Source: Parietichytrium sp. I65-24A (taxonomy: Eukaryota > Sar > Bigyra > Thraustochytrida > Thraustochytriidae). From it: DNA of 64,000 nt. Where the stretch lies: NCBI GenBank assembly GCA_012862575.1, contig BLSF01000058.1, positions 1 through 64,000 on the forward strand, in the 5' to 3' direction. Position numbers and translations under genes: made by a program. A model generated the notes under the pieces. It searched no databases. It was not told where the DNA came from and saw nothing but the letters and a program-made list of their open reading frames with translations. Below are positions 21,018-30,267 of the stretch, piece by piece (position 1 is the stretch's first letter; every line of letters starts with the position of its first letter).

Positions 21018-21038
21018 CTAATACTATCATAGTATTAG
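21018..21038. repeat. Perfect 21-nt hairpin
   Basis: Two 10-nt arms (CTAATACTAT and its exact complement) flank a single C. No gene lies adjacent; the function is unknown. Confidence 0.8.
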
Positions 21039-21146
21039 CAAAGTTCAACAAAGGAGTCAAAGGAGCGACAATCACACCAATTCATAACACTCGTAATCAG
21101 ACAATCAATGCACATAGCAATAGCAAACAAACATAAACAAACGATC

Positions 21147-21198
21147 GAAAAAGAAAGAAAGAAAGGAAGAACGAAAGGAGAGAGAGAGAGAGAGAGGA
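21147..21198 (+). repeat. GAAA / GA simple repeat
   Basis: An (GAAA)n run passes into (GA)8-9, all purine on the plus strand apart from one C. Confidence 0.85.
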
Positions 21199-21947
21199 CA
21201 CTTGGCGTGGCCCATCGAGAGAGGACGTTGGTGGGCGGCATTGGCAGTGAGACAGGAGACAACAAACAACAAACAACAATAAAAACCAACAAACAACAAT
21301 CAATAATTAACAATCAACATTGTAGAGAGGGAGGGCGGGAGGTCACTGCGACTCACGAGGTGTGAGAGTCCCACAAGGAGAAACTAAAAACAGGCACAAC
21401 GCCGCGACAATCTGTTCTTGCAGCTCTTGCTCTCTTGCTCTCTTAAAGTTGTGCTCATTAGGTTAGGGCCGCTTCGAAGGGCGCGAGTTGGCACCGGCGC
21501 TTGGGAAATTGGAGCCGGCGCTGGCAGGCTTTGTGGGCCAATTTCGGTTGTCGCACGTTTGTTTCGCAGCAGGCCTTGAGTGGCTCAAGTGGAAGCTGTG
21601 GCTGGCGCCGAGTGGTATTTGCCTTTTTTTTTGTTTTAAACTGCCTCAGAACTGATTGGAAGCGAGAGTGTGCACTTGTTGCTGCCCTGCGCCTGGCGTT
21701 GCAAAAGTAAGTCACCGTTGGGTAGTTGGAAGATTACGCTTCGGAGGTCAGGTCGTTTGTCGAGTGGATTCATCCCACAGAGCGCTCCTTACGCTGAGAG
21801 TCGAGTCACATCACAAGGCTACAAAGCTACAAAAACAGGAAGGGTGTCTCGCCTGCTGGCGGGAGGGGCCAACTTTCGCGCGTTTGAGTGGTCTACCTTA
21901 GGTGTCAAGATTTCTCCGGTCTGGGAAGAAAAGCAGATGTTGGCGCA

Positions 21948-24497
21948 ATGGAGGCGGTGACAAAAGGTCTATCTCAAACCGGCTTCGGCGGGGAAGGGGG
22001 AGAGAGGAATCACCCTTCGGGAGAACAAGCTTCAGAGACTGTTCTCCCCAAGCTGCAGCACTTCTCAACTGACGACCCGGAGTATGACATGTGCGAGTTC
22101 ACAGACTGGTCAGACCACGAGGTCGCGCCTCAGGAGTCTATCGCGCAGAGGCTGAAGGAGCGCGTGTCTGCCATCGTGTTGGGGAATCTATTCACCCTCA
22201 TCATCATTGCCGTGCTGTATCTCAACTACATGCTCTTCGAGAGCTACATAAGCGTGTTTCTCTACTCCTTCCTGGTGTCGGAAGCGTTATGGGACACCAA
22301 AGCGTTCATCGTCGCCAAATTACGCGAGGTGAATGACGGGGATAGCATCTCCCCTCGGGACATCGTTTCCAACGTGCTAATCTCCGTGCACCTTAAACTG
22401 AAAGGCTGGCCTTTCACCGGGGTAGTCGTCGCAGGGCTTGCGAGTTCAGCCATGGCATTCATGCCGTTGCTGACCGGGTCGGTTGCAGTGGCGGCGTTGC
22501 TTGCGGCGTTTTTCATCTTCGTTCTCGACCGGAAAATCTTCGTCTTCACAAGAATTCACCGCCTTTTCTTCAATGACGATACCTTTGTTGCTCTCTTGCT
22601 CATCCTAGTGGTTCTTGTGACTGGGCTTGTCTTTACCACCTGGTTCGCGATCTTCACTGCGAACGACATTAAAAATATGTTTCACTGGATCTCGCATTGG
22701 TTCGAAGCAAAGCTTCTAAAAGGCGATTGGGCTCAGGAGCTTTGGCAGGATATTTCACAACACGGCGAGAATACTTTGGAAAATTGGCTGGAGGACATTG
22801 AGGTGCACTATATTGCCAACACTACTTATGAGCCCGTGTTCCGGTGGGCAGTCCGCTACGTGGACCAGACACGTCAAATGGCCGCCGCCGCCGCCGCGGC
22901 CAATAACACCAGTCCCGCTGTCAATGCCACGGATTGTCCCGTAGAGTCGTCGCCCCTCCACGTGTCCGTCCTGCCGAGTGTAGAGAACAGTTGGTATGCA
23001 GACTATGGCCTGCCACTTTGGGCTCAAAACAAGAGTATGCTCGAGATTGCAAACCTGCTCAAGGCGCACATGCAGTCCAGTGACCTTTCGGGGATCACCG
23101 GAAAGTTTCAAGGAGTCGTCGTGAAAGCGAGTGACGGGTTTTGGGCGACGGCACTCTTCACACTGTCCATTCTCTTCCTCATCGTGGACTTTGGAATAAG
23201 GGTCGGTTTTTTCATCACGATCACCTTTATCTTGCTCAGTTCGAAGGATAACCTCATGCACGACTTCCTCACTGGATTTTTTGGAGCCTCACAGGAGAGC
23301 AAGGTGGTGTTAGAGGAGGAAAATGAAGACCTTGCCCCAAAGTCTGCACAGATGATGGACGATTCCAGCTCCGGCAACCCTGAGGAGGAGCCTGACTCAA
23401 TGTTTTCTCTTCCCACGATGACGCCTTGCAAGAGCATGCTCCCTCCTCCTCCTCCCCCGCCTCCCCCCGTGAACCCGATAAACATCGGGAAACCTTTTGA
23501 TGTCTCCCAACTGGAAAAAACACTTCGAGGAACCATCCGTGGAGTCCTCATGCTTCCAGTGATCATGTCGATGTGCCACGCCGCAACCACGTTCTTTTTG
23601 TTTAAAGCCTTGCAAATCGAATTGCAATATTTGGCGGCATCTCTGAGTATCTTGCTCACAGTGTTCCCTGTAATCTATGCACACTGGATCTGTCTGCCGT
23701 GGCTCTTGGTTTACATCTTGAACGGACAGTACCCCAAGGCGGTTTTGCTCCTCGTTCTTCATTATTTGGTCTACAGCGTGCTGGACTCGTGGGTGCTCTC
23801 CAAGTTCATGGAGGGGTCGCAAAAGGACAAGACCAAGGATCACAGCAAGGATGCATATATCACGGGGGTGTCGGTGTTTTTTGGCGTGACTGCTTTCGGA
23901 GCGCACGGTGTTTTGCTGGGCCCCCTGCTCGTGTGCCTTGGCCTTGTCTCGTACGACCTATTCCGAGATCAACAGCACTCGATGCACTTCCGCCCAGGCT
24001 CTCCGCACGGTTTTGACCCTTCGATGACACACCCTCTCACGATGACACGGCAAAAGTCTCGAGACCATCAGTCAAAGACGATGCGCCGAATGACCTCTGA
24101 GTCAGTGCATTCTGCACATTCTCTGCCGGTAGGCGGCGACGACAGCTGCTTGGACTCACCTGGCTTTGCGGAGCCGGTGAAGCGCAAGCATTCGGAGCTT
24201 CGCCCTCGGACCGGATCCCTACAGGATCCGATGCTGCCTACCAACGTTTTGGAGAATGACCAAGCTGCTGAAAAGAAGCGGTTGCGGCGTCATCGAACGG
24301 CAGAAATGTCGGGTAAGTCTGCGGGCTTCTCGACGACATCCTTTTTAAATTCTGTATTTGACGCAGCTGCGACTGCCATGGAGTCAACCAAAAGTCCGAT
24401 CCCCACCAACAAAAAGTCGATTCGACGGCGCAAAAGCCTTGGAAACGATAGGGAGCCTTCGGCGCTTCATCGTGTCCGCAAGTCCAAGTCGCCATAA
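21948..24497 (+). CDS. TMEM245: TMEM245-like AI-2E transporter family membrane protein
   Basis: A single exon of 849 residues from the ATG at 21948; an in-frame GTG at 21888 is disregarded. Hydrophobic segments come in three groups: about residues 80-125 (LFTLIIIAVLYLNYML), about 165-240 (including FVALLLILVVLVTGLVF), and about 405-445, then a C-terminal set about 525-685. The last set carries the signature of the AI-2E transporter/PerM superfamily, ending ITGVSVFFGVTAFGAHGVLL then GPLLVCL. A Pro run (PPPPPPPP) and an acidic loop (DLAPKSAQMMDDSSSGNPEE) separate the core parts. The last 160 residues are a basic, Ser-rich cytosolic tail (KKSIRRRKSLGN). Animal TMEM245 is of similar length; its transported substrate is not established. 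Confidence 0.78.
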   Translation: MEAVTKGLSQTGFGGEGGERNHPSGEQASETVLPKLQHFSTDDPEYDMCEFTDWSDHEVAPQESIAQRLKERVSAIVLGNLFTLIIIAVLYLNYMLFESYISVFLYSFLVSEALWDTKAFIVAKLREVNDGDSISPRDIVSNVLISVHLKLKGWPFTGVVVAGLASSAMAFMPLLTGSVAVAALLAAFFIFVLDRKIFVFTRIHRLFFNDDTFVALLLILVVLVTGLVFTTWFAIFTANDIKNMFHWISHWFEAKLLKGDWAQELWQDISQHGENTLENWLEDIEVHYIANTTYEPVFRWAVRYVDQTRQMAAAAAAANNTSPAVNATDCPVESSPLHVSVLPSVENSWYADYGLPLWAQNKSMLEIANLLKAHMQSSDLSGITGKFQGVVVKASDGFWATALFTLSILFLIVDFGIRVGFFITITFILLSSKDNLMHDFLTGFFGASQESKVVLEEENEDLAPKSAQMMDDSSSGNPEEEPDSMFSLPTMTPCKSMLPPPPPPPPPVNPINIGKPFDVSQLEKTLRGTIRGVLMLPVIMSMCHAATTFFLFKALQIELQYLAASLSILLTVFPVIYAHWICLPWLLVYILNGQYPKAVLLLVLHYLVYSVLDSWVLSKFMEGSQKDKTKDHSKDAYITGVSVFFGVTAFGAHGVLLGPLLVCLGLVSYDLFRDQQHSMHFRPGSPHGFDPSMTHPLTMTRQKSRDHQSKTMRRMTSESVHSAHSLPVGGDDSCLDSPGFAEPVKRKHSELRPRTGSLQDPMLPTNVLENDQAAEKKRLRRHRTAEMSGKSAGFSTTSFLNSVFDAAATAMESTKSPIPTNKKSIRRRKSLGNDREPSALHRVRKSKSP

Positions 24498-25050
24498 CGA
24501 GGCGGTGGCAATTTCTCTTTCTAGAGTTCCAAATTCTTTTTTTCTGCCGCTACTAGCTTGTTAGTCGAATTCCGGCCTGCTGCTTGAACATATCCTTTCC
24601 ATTAGGGGGGTCCCGAGGTCTCTTTTCTCTTGACCCTACATCACAACTGATTAGTATTTGATTTTTACAAGGATATCAATTGAAATCCTCCTCCTTATTT
24701 TACTCTGTACTATTATCACAGCGCAAGTCAGCGACAGTGAGCAGCTGTAAACCGCTGCCATACCATGGAATTTGGCAGAGCCAGTGGAGCCACGAGGTCA
24801 CGAATGTAGCGTTAAAAAAAAACCTATCGGAAGGTGGCGTGTGGTAGAGCATTTGAGGACAAGAAGGAACGCAGACGTTTACTTGAAGAAGCCACAATCA
24901 AGTCTTCTCTTGCGTTGAAAACCAAAACCACCAAACAAATTTGCGTCATAATCGATAGAGCTGTAGAAAGCATCAGATACGGTTGTACGTATAACAATTG
25001 TAATTACGTAGTGGGGAAAAGTAAGGAGAAAACAGCAAAGGGGCGCGCAT
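24498..25050. other. Convergent intergenic region
   Basis: This lies between the 3' ends of the TMEM245-like gene (plus) and eEF1B (minus). It is AT-rich with no gene signal and probably holds both 3' UTRs. Confidence 0.55.
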
Positions 25051-25852
25051 TTAAACCTTGCTCATTGCCTGAACGTCGATGGACTGGATGTCATCGCCAA
25101 ACTCACTCTCGATGAGCTCGGAGATGGAGTCGACTCCCTGTGTTTTAAAAACGAAATCGAATGATGAGTAAGTTGCAAAAGGTTCCAGGAAGAGTCACGA
25201 ACAAGGTGCCGCGTGGCGACAAAAGAACTTACCATAAGGTCGTCGTACACGACGGCGCTGATAGCGAGCTTCTTGATTCCGAAGGCGACTGGGAGAAGCT
25301 TGTGCTCCTTGCCCCAGTTCTGGATACCTTCGTGCTCCATCTTCTTGATGCCCTTGGCCATCTGCTCGAGGTCAGTCTCAGCATCGAATGGCTTGATCTC
25401 AAGCCTGCGCCAATCGCAAATCCCGCCGAGCAAGCCAGGCACTGTCAGTATAGCCGTTCGTCTCACCATCCAACCCGTCACACCGTACACCGCCGCCAAT
25501 CGATCAAACCAAAACCCAAAAAAGCCCAAAGCCCAATGCTACAAGCCAAAAGCCAGAAGAATATCCTCACAACTTACACAATGAGCGAGCGCTCTCCCTT
25601 GCCCTGTCCAGCCTTGCGAGCAGCCTTCTCCTTGGCCATCTTCTCAGCAAGAGCAGCCTCTGCGGCAGCATCATCGTCGTCATCGGCGAACAAGTCCATG
25701 TCGTCGTCCAAGTCCTTGTCAGCATCAGCAGAAGCTGCAGCAGCAGCTCCGCCTTCGAACTTGGCCGGGTCCTCCTTCAGGCACACGGCGCTGAACGCCT
25801 CGGTGGTGCGAATCTCCACCTCGTCGGAGAGCGGCTTGGAAGTGTCTGCCAT
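25051..25852 (-). CDS. EEF1B2: Elongation factor 1-beta/delta (eEF1B GEF subunit)
   Basis: Three exons: 25852-25578, 25404-25233 and 25137-25051, with introns of 173 and 95 nt (donors GT|GTAAGT and ATG|GTAAGT; acceptors GCGCAG and ACACAG). The spliced product has 177 residues. It runs from an Ala-rich acidic region (DDDMDLFADDDDD, the acidic CAGC-type segment) to the guanine-exchange domain: LEIKPFDAETDLEQMAKGI, GIQNWGKEHKLLPVAFGIKK, YDDLMGVDSISELIE and the final DDIQSIDVQAMSKV. It recharges eEF1A from GDP to GTP in translation elongation. The N-terminus lacks the GST-like domain seen in many eEF1B-alpha proteins, so it is the short form. A GA tract and a C-rich block lie upstream on the coding strand, as at VPS26. 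Confidence 0.93.
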
Positions 25853-25935
25853 TCTTCACGTTTGCTTGCTTGCTTTTCGCGAATAGATTTCTGACTTGCT
25901 TTCGTTGCTGCTCTTCTTGCTTGTGGGTCTGCGCG

Positions 25936-25958
25936 TCTCTCTCTCTCTCTCTCTCTCT
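25936..25958 (-). promoter_or_regulatory. GA tract upstream of eEF1B start
   Basis: (GA)n on the coding strand, 84-106 nt upstream of the ATG. Similar GA tracts lie just upstream of the lipin-like gene and VPS26 on their own coding strands. A core-promoter or leader role is inferred. Confidence 0.4.
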
Positions 25959-26150
25959 TTCCTTTCGATGTTGTTGTTTTTTGGGGGACTTCTACTCGCA
26001 TGCATAAGCGACACTACTCTCTCGGAAGCTACGCTCTGCTCCTATGCGCTTCACAGTCCCCTTACGTTTGGTTCTACCGCGGAGGATAGTGGAGAGGGTA
26101 GTGGGTAGAGGTTGGTAGTGTTTTGTACTAGCGTGCGGAGTGCGGATTGG

Positions 26151-26243
26151 TAGAGTTGAGGGTAGGTGAGGGGTATGCTGGTTGGCTAGAGTTTGGGGTG
26201 GGTAGAGGGTGGGGGTATGGGTAGCGGGGATGGTGGGAGGGTT
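26151..26243 (-). promoter_or_regulatory. C-rich CTACCC block upstream of eEF1B
   Basis: On the coding strand this region is dense in CTACCC, CCACCC and CTAGCCA words, 299-391 nt upstream of the eEF1B ATG. The complementary strand has many G-runs (quadruplex-prone). A block with the same words lies upstream of VPS26. Confidence 0.35.
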
Positions 26244-27023
26244 TTAGTAAGCTGGGGGTAGATGGGCTTACGGAGGCCAGGTGTCTCCGGTTTGGTTGGC
26301 TGGGATGTGTTGTTAGTGTCATCTATGGAACAGCCTACGCTTCCATGTCTGTGATGACTCAATGGATCTATGGCACCCCTAAACTGTTAGAGGTTACCGG
26401 TAAGAGCCGGTACCGAGAGTCACGAGTAGTACTCATTACATGACGGAGACTTTCTCTGACAATTTTCTCTGACAAAATAAAAACACATAAAAACAAAGAA
26501 AAGAAGAAACTAATAAAAAAGATCAATCAATGCAAACGGGGAAGCTACTTCAATGTTGTCGAAAGATTTTAATCTTTTTTCGACTGTGATTTTGATCTCA
26601 CTGTCAATGTAAATAAGGCACTCGATCTTTTGTCAGTGTGAGTAAATGATAGATTCACGATTTGACACATTTTTGACACCACAGAAGATTCGGGTTCGGA
26701 TGGTGGGCCACAGGGGTGCATCGCATTACTATTGGCGGCAATTCGGAACAAATATTAACCCGACAACCTCTCATTTGTGTGGCTGCTTTTGAGTAGTCTA
26801 GATCCCGGCGATATCTATTATTCCACAATGCCTCCCATCCCGTGACGTCATCCACCACGTCATTTCCAACCTGGCATTTTCCACGCGCATTTTCCTTGCG
26901 ACTTTTCGTGTCTTTTTGGAGAGTGAACAAAACGAATACGACGAACACGAAAGAGCAAAATGAACGAATGAACAAGATCAGTTGGACAAGTCAATCTAGT
27001 CAATCTCAATCAAATCAATCAAT

Positions 27024-27084
27024 CAACAACAACAACAACAACAATACAACAACGATACAACAACAACAACAACAACAACAACAA
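27024..27084 (+). repeat. CAA trinucleotide repeat
   Basis: Two interrupted (CAA)n runs in the probable leader of the plus-strand gene starting at 27246. Confidence 0.9.
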
Positions 27085-27245
27085 AAAAGGATTCAAAGGA
27101 TTCAGACTGTGGAAACGTGGAAACCGCAAAAGAAAAGAGCGATCAGGAGTAACAGTTGGCTCGCCAAGGTCCAACAGGCTCAACAGGTTTCATACTGCTC
27201 GACTTGATATACCCGGGAGCTGGTGCCAGTTGCTTTGGCGACAAG

Positions 27246-27851
27246 ATGGAGAGGGTGGTGCAGGCGCTCGAGTTCCTCAAGAAGGACCAGTTCTTTCAAA
27301 TGGATCTGCAAGATCCCCTCGTCCGAGAAGCAATCGATCACTGGACTGGGAGGCGCCGGCTGCCTGCGGCAGAGGCTGATGCGAAATTCTCAGAAAACTA
27401 TCGCGTGTTGCAGACGTACGAAAAGTTCAAGATGCTTCAGGTTGCCTGCAGGGAGGCCAGCATTGGAGTCCCTCTCGATGCTCTCCTTGCCGGTAGCTCG
27501 GACCCGTTCTACTCTAGTGGAAAATCGAAAGCTAGCACAGAGACCAAAAGCTCTACGAAAAGAGCGGATGGGAATCCCGCCAAGGCTGCGCCAGCAAAGC
27601 CCGAAAACCTCGGCAACCAGCAGGTCAAGGCCGTCGAACGCGAATCACAGGGGGACTCTTTCAATGCCGTCCCAGCGCCGCAGCCTGAGGACTCAGAGAG
27701 CAGGAAGAAGAACATGGAGGAGGTTGCTTCATCAACAAGTTCGTGGCTCAGCTTGTCCTTTCGAAAGTTATTTGTTTGGTGGTCAGTTCAAATCGCAGTT
27801 ATATCTGCCGCATTCGGATATCTGAGATTGGCGGAAACATTGAGCACGTAG
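27246..27851 (+). CDS. Predicted tail-anchored protein of unknown function
   Basis: 201 residues from the ATG at 27246. I do not recognise the family. Residues 1-90 look like a small helical domain (QALEFLKKDQFFQMDLQDPL, VREAIDHWTG, YEKFKMLQVACREASIG). Residues 95-165 are Lys/Ser/Glu-rich linker. The C-terminus is one hydrophobic helix (LFVWWSVQIAVISAAFGYL) followed by only a few residues, the topology of a tail-anchored protein facing the cytosol from ER, peroxisome or mitochondrial outer membrane. Such proteins are clients of the GET pathway, whose GET1 homologue lies in this window, but no specific link is implied. Its stop codon is only 10 bp from the stop of the convergent lipin-like gene. 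Confidence 0.65.
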   Translation: MERVVQALEFLKKDQFFQMDLQDPLVREAIDHWTGRRRLPAAEADAKFSENYRVLQTYEKFKMLQVACREASIGVPLDALLAGSSDPFYSSGKSKASTETKSSTKRADGNPAKAAPAKPENLGNQQVKAVERESQGDSFNAVPAPQPEDSESRKKNMEEVASSTSSWLSLSFRKLFVWWSVQIAVISAAFGYLRLAETLST

Positions 27852-27861
27852 TGACAAGTGC

Positions 27862-30180
27862 TCAGTAGAAAGGCAGATTCGGATCTGGCACATGGCCGTC
27901 CTTGATTAATTTGATGCGCTCCATTACCAGGTTCCGCAGCTCGGGGTCATGGTACGACTTCATGCGTACTCTGTATTCGGAAGCGACTTGGATGACACTG
28001 CTCGTGTCGATCACGAAAACTGTAATCTCCGGAGCCCCAGCGGCCAAGTAGGCCTTCACGTCCGTGTCTTTGTTCCCAAAGGTTGCGAGGTATACCGGGT
28101 ACTTTCGAATATCCCTGCCTGCGAAACGGAAGCACTCGCGCAATTGCTGCAGCATCTGGGTCTTGAAAAGGTGTGACGTTCTATCAACTACCTCCCTCCT
28201 AAATGAGCTAGAGAAGTTTGTCGTGTCAGTAATAATTGCTCCGGGCGGCAGTTTGCGCGTCATGTTGCCAGCTATCTGCTCCAGTTCGTATACGTATGAT
28301 CTCGTCTCGTTAATAAGATTCAGGGGCCGTGCGGTCAGATACAAAACTCTTGCGTTCGTTTGGTCGACAATATCATTGTACAACCAGCACACACCATTGT
28401 GGGCGTGGCCCTTCTTCCAACCCATTTTCGCCCCAAGAACGCCGTTGATCATTCCGCCAATGTCGCTCTTCGTTATGGTCCCGTCGATATCCGAAACAAG
28501 CAGACTATCTTGATGATCCCACACCCACAAAAAAGCCTCTATAAACGATAACCTGTACTCTCCGTTGTAATTGTACCTGTGCTCAAACCTGAGGCGATGC
28601 GGACCGAGCGAGTCCCTTAATCCCTTCACCGCGCCAAGAACCGCGGCATCGCACTGGAAGCTCCCATTCGTAAATGTACACACACCACCTTCCCGGAGCA
28701 CCATGAGACCGATCACGTGGCCGTCAACTAAGACGTCCACGGAGCTCCCCTGGTACGCTGAGCGGGCACTCCGTCCGGTAAACCGGACGTTGAAGCTCGT
28801 GCCAAATACCTTCGGTTCGCTCTTCGACCTAATACCAATCACGTCTGTTGCATAGCCCGTTTGCTTCGAAATCGGCTGCGCCCCAAAGTTGCGCGGGCTG
28901 TGGTTGTTCGAATAAGCACCGACTGATTTCGTGCGGTCGATCTCTGAAGTTGTGGGTACCGGGCTGCCCCGACCACGCGACGGAGAAGAATCCACACTGG
29001 AGCTGTACCCGTCTGCCAAGGACTGCGAGTGTCCAATCGCGCTGTGCTGGCTTGCCTTGTATGCCGGCTGAGTGAATGCGTGAGAGACGACCTCTTCTGC
29101 AGCCTCCTGCGGTGATGTCGATTCGAGATAATTCTTCGGGCAGAGACCTATTTTGCCGGTGCGAAGATTTTCTCCAACTATCCACCCGGGCTCCAGTCTT
29201 CTCGCGGGGTGCGAGTGCTCCCGGATGATATCGCTGCACTGTAACTCCAGTTCGTCTTCGTGGCGGGGAACAAATTCCCATATTGCTGCAAACAGCTTCT
29301 CGCCAGAGTTGCCAGACTTGCGCGGAGGTGGTGGCGGAACGTTGGATGGGACGGGCAGCGACACACTTCTTGACGGCGCTGGAACACTTTGCGGGCGCGC
29401 AGCAGTTTGACCGCGGCTCTCCACGGCATTTCGTGGCAGACTAGAATGCTTCAAAGTTACAGATGGCCCGTAGTGTACATCGACTGGCAGCGAGTTTGAA
29501 GATTGTGGCGGAGGCCTGCCGGGTCTTTTTTTTGTATTTAGCCCAGTGCTGTTCGTGGGACCTCCCGTCCCAGGAGTAGCAGGGACAGGGGCAGGGGGGC
29601 GCAGGTTACTGTAATTTGAGCTTGCAGACACGTCAGAGCCGATGGAAGAGCGGATCGTCCTTGACGAGGAGGACTGAATTGTGGACGAGGACACAGACAG
29701 CAGCGTGCTGGAAACATTTGCAGTCGGCCGAGGCGGAGGCGGACGCGAAGGTTGCGCTTTGGCCCTGCCTGTATCTCCTACCGATGCATTTAGCTCGTAA
29801 GCGTTTTTTGAACCCTTTCTTGCCTCGTCTGAACTGCCAGCTCCAATATGAGCAGAACTTGAACCCCCTCTCATATCATTCCTTGTACTCACGTCAGCGT
29901 TTGGACTTTCGAGCCCCAGCATCTCCACTCTCTGTCGAATACTAAGCCGTGAGCCAGCCTCCCGTTCGCCATTGCCATCTTCAGTATCTGGGATCGACTC
30001 CAGCCGACTTGAACTTGTTCCGATCGGCAAATCCGGCTCGGGTATGCTCTCGCCTTCAACCACATCTGCGCTGTCCAGCATGGCGCTCGTATCTGTATTC
30101 TCGTCGCCGTCGTCGCTCTCGCAGCCGCCACCAGCTGCTGGGACTCTTTGCCACTTTCCGTCCACTTGCTTCCATTCCAT
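27862..30180 (-). CDS. SH3-LNS2 lipin-like phosphatidate phosphatase candidate
   Basis: A single exon of 772 residues from the ATG at 30180. It begins MEWKQVDGKWQRVP and then has about 280 Ser/Pro-rich residues with poly-Pro patches. An SH3 domain lies at about 293-353 (LFAAIWEFVPRHEDELELQ; GWIVGENLRTGKIGLCPKNY). A lipin-type LNS2 domain occupies about 470-765: LLVSDIDGTITKSDIGG carries the HAD nucleophile motif DxDxT, followed by VLYLTARPLNLINETRSYV, LPPGAIITD, YPVYLATFGNKDTDVKAYLA and ITVFVIDTSSVI. Lipins dephosphorylate phosphatidate to diacylglycerol at the ER/nuclear envelope. The conserved N-terminal N-lipin domain is not visible; SH3 stands instead. LNS2 is also found in PITPNM/Nir proteins, where catalysis is lost, but here DIDGT is intact. 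Confidence 0.8.
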   Translation of the reverse strand: MEWKQVDGKWQRVPAAGGGCESDDGDENTDTSAMLDSADVVEGESIPEPDLPIGTSSSRLESIPDTEDGNGEREAGSRLSIRQRVEMLGLESPNADVSTRNDMRGGSSSAHIGAGSSDEARKGSKNAYELNASVGDTGRAKAQPSRPPPPRPTANVSSTLLSVSSSTIQSSSSRTIRSSIGSDVSASSNYSNLRPPAPVPATPGTGGPTNSTGLNTKKRPGRPPPQSSNSLPVDVHYGPSVTLKHSSLPRNAVESRGQTAARPQSVPAPSRSVSLPVPSNVPPPPPRKSGNSGEKLFAAIWEFVPRHEDELELQCSDIIREHSHPARRLEPGWIVGENLRTGKIGLCPKNYLESTSPQEAAEEVVSHAFTQPAYKASQHSAIGHSQSLADGYSSSVDSSPSRGRGSPVPTTSEIDRTKSVGAYSNNHSPRNFGAQPISKQTGYATDVIGIRSKSEPKVFGTSFNVRFTGRSARSAYQGSSVDVLVDGHVIGLMVLREGGVCTFTNGSFQCDAAVLGAVKGLRDSLGPHRLRFEHRYNYNGEYRLSFIEAFLWVWDHQDSLLVSDIDGTITKSDIGGMINGVLGAKMGWKKGHAHNGVCWLYNDIVDQTNARVLYLTARPLNLINETRSYVYELEQIAGNMTRKLPPGAIITDTTNFSSSFRREVVDRTSHLFKTQMLQQLRECFRFAGRDIRKYPVYLATFGNKDTDVKAYLAAGAPEITVFVIDTSSVIQVASEYRVRMKSYHDPELRNLVMERIKLIKDGHVPDPNLPFY

Positions 30181-30238
30181 CTCTCAAAGTGCCACTCGCC
30201 AAGTTCAGAGTCGCCACTATCTTTTGCTCTTGGGCGGC

Positions 30239-30267
30239 CTTCTCTCTCTCTCTCTTCCTCTCTCTTT
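30239..30267 (-). promoter_or_regulatory. GA tract upstream of lipin-like gene
   Basis: GA-rich on the coding strand, 59-87 nt upstream of the ATG. Compare eEF1B and VPS26. Confidence 0.4.

Larger units (their letters stand above)
18528..21947. other. 3.4-kb gene-poor stretch
   Basis: Many short frames occur here (up to about 142 codons at 18903-19331), but none has a domain, a convincing start or a sensible composition. Features seen are a perfect hairpin at 21018-21038, an A/G tract at 21147-21198 and AAC/AAACAAC repeats at 21258-21306. The last few hundred bases are presumably the TMEM245-type gene leader. Confidence 0.5.
25853..27245. other. Divergent promoter region, eEF1B / tail-anchored unknown
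   Basis: Holds the eEF1B promoter (CT run at 25936-25958 and G-rich block at 26151-26243, both written here on the plus strand), an AT-rich stretch around 26450-26530, and a CAA repeat at 27024-27084 in the leader of the plus-strand gene. The 121-codon plus frame 26842-27207 is mostly low-complexity Gln/Asn. Confidence 0.5.

Noticed and set aside
18528-21947. Possible multi-exon gene hidden in the 3.4-kb gap
   Set aside because: No set of frames gave a recognisable domain or consistent splice sites.
26842-27207. Gln/Asn-rich 121-codon plus frame
   Set aside because: Its central part is the translation of the CAA microsatellite; no conserved sequence on either side. Probably leader of the next gene.
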